A stretch of DNA of 5,154 bases. It comes from Accumulibacter sp. Its GTDB lineage: Bacteria; Pseudomonadota; Gammaproteobacteria; Burkholderiales; Rhodocyclaceae. The stretch covers positions 1 to 5,154 of the forward strand of contig JAITAJ010000197.1 in NCBI GenBank assembly GCA_031284185.1, in the 5' to 3' direction. Both the position numbers and the translations under genes were made by a program. Within the stretch, counting starts at the first letter, position 1; each line of letters starts with the position of its first letter. The notes under the pieces were generated by a model. The model was not told where the DNA came from and did no database searches. It worked only from the letters and a program-made list of their open reading frames with translations. Positions 1-5,003 of the stretch are shown in pieces.

Positions 1-22
1 CAGGAAGCGCGTTCCTGTTTTT
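1..22. terminator. Hairpin with T-tract at the nadC 3' end
   Basis: Bases 1-17 form a perfect inverted repeat, CAGGAA-GCGCG-TTCCTG, followed by TTTTT at 18-22. Read on the plus strand this is a compact intrinsic-terminator shape. On the minus strand it has an A-tract before the stem, and whether a T-tract follows lies outside the window. It overlaps the last codons of nadC. It resembles in design, though not in stem sequence, the A-tract/T-tract hairpin of the dispersed repeat at 1157-1178. Confidence 0.5.
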
Positions 23-893
23 CTCCGTCCTGGAAGCGCATCGAGATATCCAGCGCGCGCACGTCCTTGGTCAGATTTCCGACCGATATCCGGTCGACAC
101 CGGTTTCGGCGATGGCCCGCGCCGTCTCCAGGCTGACGTTGCCGGACGCTTCCAGCGAGGCTTTTCCGGAAGTGATCACGACCGCCTCGCGCATCTCGTC
201 GAGGCTCATGTTGTCGAGCAGGATCATGGCGGCGCCGGCGTCGAGCGCCTGCCGGAGTTCATCGAGATTTTCCACTTCGACCTGAATGAATTCGCAATGG
301 CCCGATTTCCGGGCGATTTCCCGGGCCGCCGAGAGGGCAGGGGCAATGCCGCCGGCGGCCAGGATGTGGTTTTCCTTGATCAGGATGGCGTCAAAGAGGC
401 CGATGCGATGATTGCCGCCGCCACCGCAGCGCACCGCGTATTTCTGCGCCAGGCGCAGACCGGGCAGTGTCTTGCGCGTATCGACGATCCGTGCCCCGGT
501 ACCGGCCACCGCGTCGGCATATTGCCGCGCCTTGCCGGCAACGCCGGAAAGCAGTTGCAAAAAATTCAGGGCGGCGCGCTCGCCAGTCAGCAGGGCGCGC
601 GCCGGTCCCTCGATTCCGCAAATCTGCCGATTGGACGAGAGGCGCTCGCCGTCCCGGACTCGCCAGTCGATCGAGATGGCGGGATCGAGTTTCCTGAAAC
701 ACCGCTCAAACCAGGCCGATCCGCACAGCACCGCATTTTCGCGGGAGAGGACGGTGGCTCTGACGACACGATCCGTCGGCACGAGCCACGCCGTCAGGTC
801 GCCGTCACCGACGTCCTCGGCCAGCGCGGCAGCGACGTTACGCTCGATTTCAGCATCGGTGATGTAGTCGGGGAGCGAAGGGGAGAGTTTCAT
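1..893 (-). CDS. nadC: Quinolinate phosphoribosyltransferase (nicotinate-nucleotide pyrophosphorylase, decarboxylating), 3' end cut by window edge
   Basis: NadC converts quinolinate and PRPP to nicotinate mononucleotide, CO2 and pyrophosphate in de novo NAD synthesis in the cytoplasm. The minus-strand frame is open for 297 codons from the ATG at 893-891 and runs off the left edge after a partial codon TG. Family signatures appear in order: GERAALNFLQLLSG (about 104-117), DTRKTLPGLR (138-147), a glycine-rich loop followed by NHRIGLFDAILIKENHI (161-177), VEVENLDEL (205-212), ILLDNM (224-229), LEASGNVS (247-254) and TGVDRISVG (264-272). Known NadC proteins commonly end just after the ALDxSMRF motif, found here at 280-287. 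The last ten visible residues are an extension lying on a hairpin. The full length is close to that of E. coli NadC, so the stop may be the next codon. I saw no good Shine-Dalgarno site and no in-frame ATG upstream. Identity is very secure; the exact end is not visible. Confidence 0.97.
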   Translation of the reverse strand, partial: MKLSPSLPDYITDAEIERNVAAALAEDVGDGDLTAWLVPTDRVVRATVLSRENAVLCGSAWFERCFRKLDPAISIDWRVRDGERLSSNRQICGIEGPARALLTGERAALNFLQLLSGVAGKARQYADAVAGTGARIVDTRKTLPGLRLAQKYAVRCGGGGNHRIGLFDAILIKENHILAAGGIAPALSAAREIARKSGHCEFIQVEVENLDELRQALDAGAAMILLDNMSLDEMREAVVITSGKASLEASGNVSLETARAIAETGVDRISVGNLTKDVRALDISMRFQDGEKQERAS

Positions 894-922
894 GGGCGCT
901 GTGATGGATCATGGAGGAGGGG

Positions 923-928
923 ATTCTA
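923..928 (-). promoter_or_regulatory. Candidate -10 box (TAGAAT) for nadC
   Basis: The minus strand carries TAGAAT, preceded by TGA, about 30 bases upstream of the nadC ATG. That would give a short leader of roughly 20-25 bases. No good -35 hexamer sits 16-18 bases upstream. A second, less likely pair is TTGACC (1007-1002) with GGATAT (983-978), separated by 18 bases. Assignment rests on consensus match only. Confidence 0.35.
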
Positions 929-1029
929 TCATTCTGATCGGGGAGACAGGGGATGGAAGAACGGATCGTCTTGCGGGATATCCGGGAAGAGTCCTCCCGC
1001 TGGTCAATGCGCCGCCGCGCTCAGAAGTG

Positions 1030-1053
1030 ATGAAACAACGAAGGAAGTTTCAT
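1030..1053. other. Inverted repeat in the lpxH-nadC gap
   Basis: ATGAAAC (1030-1036) and GTTTCAT (1047-1053) are perfect 7-base arms around a 10-base loop. They lie between the lpxH stop and nadC. No T-tract follows, so it is not an obvious terminator. It could be an operator or a chance palindrome. The rest of this 203-base gap shows no supported gene. Confidence 0.3.
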
Positions 1054-1096
1054 ATTGCCGAAGGGATACTGAATTGCCATAGGTTTCTATTTGAAT

Positions 1097-1921
1097 TTAT
1101 TTCCTTTTTATAGACAAAGTTCCATTGCTTGGGCGCTTCGCGCCGGGTGAGGAACGAAAAACCGGGCACTCGGTTTTTCTGTCTTCCGTCCTCTCAAGTC
1201 TCTGTCTTCTGAATTGCTGACCATCCCACGCCAGATATTCGCCGTGGTCTTCGCGCCAGTCGGCCAGCACCCAGCGTTCCAGACGGTGGCCGTCGACCAG
1301 ATGCGCGTGCCGACCGGGACGATGCGTGTGACCGTGGATCAGGGTGGCGTAATCGTGTCGGCGGAGAAAATCTTCCGTGGCCGCCACGTTGATGTCCAGG
1401 TATGGCGCGGCTTTTTTGCGTTTGGCGGCTTCACTTTGCCGACGCATGACCGCGACGGCCGCCTTGCGCTCGCCGAGTGGCCGGCTGAGGAAATCGTCGC
1501 GCCAGGCCGGCGCGCGCACTCGCGCGCGGAACGACTGATAATCGGCGTCGCCGGTACACAGCGCATCGCCGTGCGAGAGGATCAGACGCCTGCCGGATGA
1601 GGAGAGCGCGCAGGGATCGGGGAGCAGAACGGCGCCGGAACGCTCGGCGAAGCGCTCGCCGAGCAGAAAATCGCGGTTTCCATGCTGAATGGCGACTCCG
1701 GTTCCGCCGTCGGCGAGCGCGCGCAGACCGCCAGCGACGTCACGACCGAAACCGTCCTTGGGATCGTCGAGCGCGTCGTCTCCCGGCCAGGCCTCGAACA
1801 GATCGCCCAGGATGAAGATTCGCTCGGCGGAACGCGCTTCACCGGCGAGATAATCGAAGAACAGGCGCGTGACGCCCGGCGTATCCGGCGACAGGTGCAG
1901 GTCCGACAAAAGATGGAACAC
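1097..1921 (-). CDS. lpxH: UDP-2,3-diacylglucosamine hydrolase with repeat-derived C-terminal tail
   Basis: LpxH is a peripheral inner-membrane metallophosphoesterase. It cleaves UDP-2,3-diacylglucosamine to lipid X and UMP, the fourth step of lipid A synthesis. Metal-binding motifs are intact and in order: SDLHL (D7, H9), ILGDLFEAWPGDD (D40), HGNRDFL (N82), LSHGDALCTGDADYQ (H117) and LIHGHTHRP (H196, H198, H200). The start is GTG at 1921; the frame has no other ATG/GTG/TTG start after the last upstream stop, and no clear Shine-Dalgarno site is visible. It begins 19 bases after ppiB stops, so it is probably co-transcribed. The 274 residues exceed the roughly 240 typical of the family. The normal protein seems to finish near residue 236-240. 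Residues from about 237 to 263 are a translation of the dispersed repeat at 1131-1215, followed by eleven more residues before TAA. Confidence 0.96.
   Translation of the reverse strand: MFHLLSDLHLSPDTPGVTRLFFDYLAGEARSAERIFILGDLFEAWPGDDALDDPKDGFGRDVAGGLRALADGGTGVAIQHGNRDFLLGERFAERSGAVLLPDPCALSSSGRRLILSHGDALCTGDADYQSFRARVRAPAWRDDFLSRPLGERKAAVAVMRRQSEAAKRKKAAPYLDINVAATEDFLRRHDYATLIHGHTHRPGRHAHLVDGHRLERWVLADWREDHGEYLAWDGQQFRRQRLERTEDRKTECPVFRSSPGAKRPSNGTLSIKRK
1131..1215 (-). repeat. Composite repeat copy R1 inside the 3' end of lpxH
   Basis: Read on the minus strand the order is: heptamer-type units based on CAGARGA (1215-1179), a hairpin with arms AAAAACCG/CGGTTTTT (1157-1178 on the plus strand), the spacer CGTTCCTCACCC, then the hairpin GGCGC-GAA-GCGCC (1132-1144). 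The 37-base heptamer part matches plus-strand 4835-4871 at about 32 of 37 positions by eye. The element is wholly within the lpxH reading frame. Confidence 0.85.
1157..1178. terminator. Terminator-like A-tract/T-tract hairpin within lpxH frame
   Basis: AAAAACCG (1157-1164) and CGGTTTTT (1171-1178) are perfect 8-base inverted arms around a 6-base loop. The shape resembles a bidirectional intrinsic terminator, but only three base pairs at the top are G-C, so it is weak. On the minus strand it comes before the lpxH stop codon (1099-1097), which is odd for a functional terminator of this gene. Confidence 0.45.
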
Positions 1922-1940
1922 GGCCCGGGCCGGCGGAAAG

Positions 1941-2432
1941 TCAGCAGACTTCGGCGCGTTCGATGATCACGTCGTCCCGCGGGACATCCTGATGAAAGCC
2001 CGAATTGCCGGTCTCGACGCCCTTGATCCGGTCGACCACCTCGCTGCCCTCGACGACCTTGCCGAAGACGCAGTAACCCCAGCCGTTGCCGTTGGGCAGC
2101 CTGAAGTTGAGAAAGTCATTGTCGGCCACGTTGATGAAGAACTGCGCGGTGGCCGAATGCGGATCGGCAGTACGCGCCATGGCGATGGTATAGGCATCGT
2201 TCTTCAATCCATTATCGGCCTCGTTTCTGATCGGTGGCTTGCAGGGCTTCTCCTTCATCCCCGGCGCGAAACCGCCGCCCTGGATCATGAAACCGTCGAT
2301 GACGCGATGGAAAACGGTATTGTCGTAATGCCCGGCCTCGGCGTAGGCAACGAAGTTTTTCACCGTCTCCGGCGCCTTGTCTTCATCGAGATCGAGCGTG
2401 ATGACGCCGAGACTGGTATGTAGTTTGATCAT
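1941..2432 (-). CDS. ppiB: Peptidyl-prolyl cis-trans isomerase, cyclophilin type, cytoplasmic
   Basis: This is a cyclophilin-fold prolyl isomerase assisting protein folding in the cytoplasm. It has 163 residues and no signal peptide, matching E. coli PpiB in size and start (MIKLHT). Conserved active-site segments are FHRVIDGFMIQGGGF (41-55, with catalytic R43), IAMAR (83-87), ATAQFFIN (94-101), FLNF (107-110), GWGYCVFGKV (117-126) and the end motif HQDVPRDDVIIE (147-158). I chose the ATG at 2432. It has AAGG six bases upstream and gives the conserved N-terminus. The alternative ATG at 2447 overlaps the ppiA stop as ATGA and adds MTRLP, but has no ribosome site. It follows ppiA by 11 bases and precedes lpxH by 19, in an apparent operon. 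Confidence 0.96.
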   Translation of the reverse strand: MIKLHTSLGVITLDLDEDKAPETVKNFVAYAEAGHYDNTVFHRVIDGFMIQGGGFAPGMKEKPCKPPIRNEADNGLKNDAYTIAMARTADPHSATAQFFINVADNDFLNFRLPNGNGWGYCVFGKVVEGSEVVDRIKGVETGNSGFHQDVPRDDVIIERAEVC

Positions 2433-2438
2433 GGGGAG

Positions 2439-2442
2439 CCTT
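2439..2442 (-). promoter_or_regulatory. Ribosome binding site deciding the ppiB start
   Basis: AAGG on the minus strand lies six bases before the ATG at 2432. Nothing comparable precedes the in-frame ATG at 2447, which favours the shorter protein that starts MIKLHT. Confidence 0.5.
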
Positions 2443-2443
2443 G

Positions 2444-3001
2444 TCATTTGTCGGAGAGGAGCCTGACGGACCGGATGACGACCGGCTCGACCGGCACGTT
2501 CTGATGTCCGCCGCGATTGCCGGTCGCTACCCTGGCGATCTCGTCGAGGACGTCGAGTCCCCGGGTGACCTTGCCAAACACGGCGTAACCCCAGCCATCG
2601 TGGCCTGGATGGTCGAGAGAAGCGTTGTCCCGTTGGTTGATGAAAAACTGCGCGGTCGCCGAATGCGGGTCGGCGCGCCGCGCCATGGCGATCGTGCCGC
2701 GCCGGTTCTTCAGACCGTTCTTCGCCTCGTTCTGGATCGGCTGGCCGGTCCGTTTTTCTTCCATCGACGGCGTGAAACCGCCGCCCTGGATCATGAAGCC
2801 ATCGATGACGCGGTGGAAAATCATGCCGTCGTAATGGCCTTCCCTCGCGTATTTCAGGAAATTTTCGACGGTGACGGGCGCCTTTTCGGCGTCCAGTTCG
2901 ATGACCATGTCACCGGAGCTGGTCCGCATCTCGACGCTTGGCGCCGCCGCCGCCACGGCGGCGATCGCCAGCGCGACCGTGGCAAACAATGATTTCATCA
3001 T
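2444..3001 (-). CDS. ppiA: Peptidyl-prolyl cis-trans isomerase, cyclophilin type, exported
   Basis: This is a periplasmic cyclophilin that speeds prolyl isomerisation in exported proteins. It has 185 residues. The N-terminus is a clear Sec signal: MMK, then an alanine/leucine-rich core to about residue 19-20, with likely AxA-type cleavage shortly before PSVEMRTSSG. The mature domain carries the cyclophilin signatures FHRVIDGFMIQGGGF (62-76, R64), TIAMARRADPHSATAQFFIN (103-122) and GWGYAVFGKV (136-145). The segment ASLDHPGHDGWGY differs from the FLNF region of the neighbouring ppiB product, as is known for PpiA proteins. The two paralogues are similar along their length, indicating an old duplication. 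The start at 3001 has GGAG nine bases upstream; the next codon is also ATG. Periplasmic location is inferred from the signal and the absence of a lipobox. Confidence 0.94.
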   Translation of the reverse strand: MMKSLFATVALAIAAVAAAAPSVEMRTSSGDMVIELDAEKAPVTVENFLKYAREGHYDGMIFHRVIDGFMIQGGGFTPSMEEKRTGQPIQNEAKNGLKNRRGTIAMARRADPHSATAQFFINQRDNASLDHPGHDGWGYAVFGKVTRGLDVLDEIARVATGNRGGHQNVPVEPVVIRSVRLLSDK

Positions 3002-3010
3002 AAAAACCGA

Positions 3011-3014
3011 CTCC
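3011..3014 (-). promoter_or_regulatory. Ribosome binding site of ppiA
   Basis: GGAG on the minus strand, nine bases before the ATG at 3001 and twelve before the second ATG at 2998. The spacing favours the first ATG. Confidence 0.5.
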
Positions 3015-3049
3015 GTTTCTCATGCGCCGTTCGATTGCGCCGAACGCGG

Positions 3050-3055
3050 ATTGTA
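3050..3055 (-). promoter_or_regulatory. Candidate -10 box (TACAAT) for the ppiA-ppiB-lpxH operon
   Basis: TACAAT on the minus strand, preceded by GGT, lies about 50 bases upstream of the ppiA ATG and downstream of a terminator-like structure. That is the expected place for an operon promoter. No strong -35 hexamer is visible 16-18 bases upstream, so the call rests on the -10 match and position. Confidence 0.45.
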
Positions 3056-3068
3056 ACCCTTATGGACG

Positions 3069-3107
3069 AAAAAAACGCGCCGGACGAAGCCGGTTCGCCC
3101 GGTTTTT
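3069..3107. terminator. Terminator-like GC-rich region between the exonuclease gene and ppiA
   Basis: CCGG (3080-3083), CCGG (3090-3093) and CCGG (3099-3102) can pair in alternative hairpins with loops of six and five bases. Seven A residues at 3069-3075 give a minus-strand T-tract after the first stem, and TTTTT at 3103-3107 gives a plus-strand T-tract after the second. It sits just after the exonuclease stop (3116-3114). The right half belongs to the dispersed composite repeat. Confidence 0.5.
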
Positions 3108-3179
3108 CCATCCTCACTCTGGCGCGAAGCGCCCAAACTCACCCGTCTTCTGTCTTCTCGAATCGCTGTCCTCTGATCC
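3090..3179 (-). repeat. Composite repeat copy R2 overlapping the 3' end of the exonuclease fusion gene
   Basis: Read on the plus strand: a hairpin module ending CCGGTTTTT (3090-3107), a spacer with TCCTCAC, the hairpin GGCGC-GAA-GCGCC (3121-3133), the linker CAAACTCA, then heptamer units in CTGTCTTC orientation (to 3176). Bases 3145-3176 match the reverse complement of 4677-4708 with one mismatch in 32. The linker plus GC hairpin match 4746-4768. The element encodes the last 20 residues and the stop of the upstream gene. Confidence 0.85.
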
Positions 3180-4577
3180 CCGATCCAGCCTCAGAACTCC
3201 GAGGCGGCCTTCCCGCAGGCATTTTCCGACGACGCGGTAGATTTCGGCGTCGAAAGATGGCCGTTCCGAATCTTTCCTCGTCGCCGCCTCATCGAGCAGT
3301 GAGCGCAGCCCATCCTCGTCGCTGGCCGTTCCGAGGTAGGCCCAGGCATCGATCACATGCGCGTCCTCGCGCATCCCGAATTCGTCGCGCTCGATCAGGG
3401 CGATCGGGCCGGGGTAGGGCCAGCGGCGTATCCGGTATTTGGCCAGCGCGCCCATCAGCCGGGCGCTGTGCATCGAAACGCGCTCCTTGCCGACGCAAGC
3501 GCCGCCGCAGCCATGCGGCCGGTAAGCGGCGCAGGGTTCTCCGGCGCGGCAGTTGTCAAGTCCGGTGTAGTAAAGGCACAGCCGGTACGCTTCCGCCAGT
3601 TTGCGCAGTGCCAGGGTGGCTTCGCGCGGGCCGCGATACAGGCCGAACAGGTCTTCCGTATGGGCGAAGTCGAGGTCGCGGGCGAATGCCAGGACCGGGC
3701 GGAAATCGCTGTCGCCGTGGCGGACCAGCCGCCATGAACACAACTCATCGGACGGCGGGCGCCGCGCTGCCGAGAGTTCGATTTCGCGCAGGCGCGCGCC
3801 CAGCTCGCCGGCCGTCTCTCGCCATTCGATGCGCCACACGTCGCGCGCGAGCGCCGAATCGCGCTTGGCGGGCGAGAAGTGCGAAAAAACCTGCTGGCGG
3901 ATGTTGGCCGCCCGTTTCGTGCTCAGGAGCGTGCCATCCTTGGCGAACATGGCGTAAACGCCGGAGGCTTCGGGCAGATCGTCGATGAGCGCCGGATCGA
4001 GTTGCGGCGGCAGATCGGGGAGGGCGATGATCCGTTCCACGGCGTCCCGAATCGTATCCGCCGGCAGCAGCGCGTGCCAGCGCCGCCAGAGGTCCCACAG
4101 CGCGCGGGCGTCGGCCAGCGCGCGATGGCGATCGTTGGCGACGATGCCGAAACGCTCGATCAGGGTATCCAGATTATGCCGATGATGTTTGGGGAAAAGC
4201 ATACGCGAGAGCTTGACGGTACAAAGGCGCGTCGCGCGAAAGTCGATGCCGTTGCGCTTGAATTCGTGTTTGAGGAAACCGTAATCGAAGCGGGCGTTGT
4301 GGGCGACGAACAGACGCCCCCGCAGCCTTGCCCGTATTTCCGGCGCCAGTTGCGCGAAGCTCGGCGCCGATTCGACCATTGCCGTATCGATACCCGTCAG
4401 CTCGGTGATGAAGGGCGAAACGGGCCTGCCCGGATCGATCAACGCGCTCCATTCGCGCGCGCCGTCCCGGTCGACTTCGACCAGACCGATTTCGATGATC
4501 CGGTCACTGGAGAAATTGGCGCCTGTGGTTTCAATGTCCACGAAGACCAGGGCATCACGCTCGGCTAAAGTGCTCAT
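3114..4577 (-). CDS. DEDDh 3'-5' exonuclease (DnaQ-like) fused to a UvrC-like GIY-YIG region
   Basis: The 487-residue protein joins a DnaQ/epsilon-type exonuclease to a UvrC/Cho-like part. This known architecture (for example mycobacterial Rv2191) is presumed to act in DNA repair. Exonuclease residues are complete: D14 and E16 in VDIETTG, D98 in HNARFD, H151 and D156 in HRALAD. From about 201 the GIY-YIG region begins LPEASGVY (Y208), with R227 in NIRQQV and E265 in REIEL. However, the second motif reads LLSTK (217-221) where UvrC proteins have a YIG form, so a key tyrosine and glycine are missing. A cysteine cluster follows (C334, C343, C349, C357, C361); C349-x7-C357-x3-C361 then VG copies the spacing of the UvrC cysteine region. 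The start at 4577 has GGAA five bases upstream. Residues 468-487 come from a dispersed repeat. Function is inferred; nuclease activity of the second part is doubtful. Confidence 0.9.
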   Translation of the reverse strand: MSTLAERDALVFVDIETTGANFSSDRIIEIGLVEVDRDGAREWSALIDPGRPVSPFITELTGIDTAMVESAPSFAQLAPEIRARLRGRLFVAHNARFDYGFLKHEFKRNGIDFRATRLCTVKLSRMLFPKHHRHNLDTLIERFGIVANDRHRALADARALWDLWRRWHALLPADTIRDAVERIIALPDLPPQLDPALIDDLPEASGVYAMFAKDGTLLSTKRAANIRQQVFSHFSPAKRDSALARDVWRIEWRETAGELGARLREIELSAARRPPSDELCSWRLVRHGDSDFRPVLAFARDLDFAHTEDLFGLYRGPREATLALRKLAEAYRLCLYYTGLDNCRAGEPCAAYRPHGCGGACVGKERVSMHSARLMGALAKYRIRRWPYPGPIALIERDEFGMREDAHVIDAWAYLGTASDEDGLRSLLDEAATRKDSERPSFDAEIYRVVGKCLREGRLGVLRLDRGSEDSDSRRQKTGEFGRFAPE

Positions 4578-4595
4578 CCAAATTCCGTCAACGGG

Positions 4596-4624
4596 AAAAA
4601 ACGACAGACGGCCTGCGTCGTCTG
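4596..4624 (-). terminator. Terminator-like hairpin in the leader of the exonuclease fusion gene
   Basis: On the minus strand CAGACG (4624-4619) pairs with CGTCTG (4610-4605) around an 8-base loop, followed by TCG and six T residues (4601-4596). This is intrinsic-terminator form. It lies between the candidate -10 box at 4643-4638 and the ATG at 4577. It is therefore either an attenuator of this gene or the terminator of a transcript entering from the right. Confidence 0.45.
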
Positions 4625-4637
4625 CCGGAGGGTGGCT

Positions 4638-4643
4638 ATTCTA
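4638..4643 (-). promoter_or_regulatory. Candidate -10 box (TAGAAT) for the exonuclease fusion gene
   Basis: Minus-strand TAGAAT, preceded by CGG, about 60 bases upstream of the ATG. It is the same hexamer as the candidate for nadC. The -35 region would fall in the first heptamer of the repeat block (CTGTCCTCTG) and does not match TTGACA, so the call is tentative. Confidence 0.35.
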
Positions 4644-4753
4644 CCGTTCCCGTTTTTCAGAGGACAGGTTTCAGAGTCAGAGGACAGCGATTTGAGAAGA
4701 CAGAAGACAGGTTCAGAGGACAGAGGATAGGGGACAGAAGACAGATGAGTTTG

Positions 4754-4768
4754 CGGCGCTTCGCGCCG
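4754..4768. repeat. GC hairpin module within R3
   Basis: CGGCGC-TTC-GCGCCG, a perfect 6-base stem with a TTC loop. The same core, GGCGC-TTC-GCGCC or its complement, recurs at 1132-1144 and 3121-3133. Here it is preceded by TGAGTTTG, as in R2. Confidence 0.8.
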
Positions 4769-4880
4769 TTCAGAGGACAGAAAACCGAGCGCGCGGGGTC
4801 AGAGGACAGTGGTTTGAGAGGACAGAAGACAGGGAATTCAGAAGACAGAGGTTGGAGAAGACAGAAGACAGGGAAACTTG

Positions 4881-4928
4881 CGGCGCCGGTCGGCGCCGGA
4901 GTGGAACGCAAAACCGAGTGATCGGGGT
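4881..4928 (+). repeat. Variant GC palindrome plus AAAACCGAG module within R3
   Basis: CGGCGCCG occurs twice (4881-4888 and 4891-4898) and is self-complementary, so the pair can fold in several ways. It is followed by GAGTGGAACGC and then AAAACCGAGTGATCGG. This order and spacer match the plus strand of 1132-1175 (GC hairpin, GGTGAGGAACG, AAAACCG), identifying it as the same two-hairpin cassette with a diverged right arm. Confidence 0.65.
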
Positions 4929-4966
4929 CAGAGGACAGCGCTTGGGGTTCAGAGGACAGCGCTTGG
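4929..4966 (+). repeat. Two direct copies of a 17-base unit with 21-base period
   Basis: CAGAGGACAGCGCTTGG occurs at 4929-4945 and again at 4950-4966. The period of 21 equals three heptamers, consistent with growth of the array by slippage or unequal exchange in multiples of seven. Confidence 0.8.
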
Positions 4967-4982
4967 AGAAGACAGAGGACAG

Positions 4983-5003
4983 AAAACCCGAACGCTCGGT
5001 TTT
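4983..5003. repeat. A-tract/T-tract hairpin at the right end of R3
   Basis: AAAACC (4983-4988) and GGTTTT (4998-5003) form inverted arms, with CG/CG pairing possible just inside. It is the counterpart of the hairpin at 1157-1178. An inverted heptamer (CCGTCCTCTG) follows directly, as it does after the hairpin in R1 on the plus strand. Confidence 0.6.

Noticed and set aside
984..1000. Short inverted repeat CGGGA/TCCCG upstream of nadC as a terminator
   Set aside because: The stem is five bases with no T-tract on either side; likely chance in GC-rich sequence.
1021..1080. Minus-strand 19-codon open frame starting MAIQYPFGNM in the lpxH-nadC gap
   Set aside because: It has an ATG and TGA after an AT-rich stretch, but no well-placed ribosome site and no recognised peptide. 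Too short to support without conservation.
297..1082. Plus-strand open frame of 261 codons
   Set aside because: It lies opposite nadC, whose family motifs are unmistakable. Its composition is that of an antisense frame in GC-rich coding DNA.
3035..3988. Plus-strand open frame of 317 codons
   Set aside because: Opposite the exonuclease fusion gene; very arginine-rich with no recognisable domain, typical of a shadow frame.
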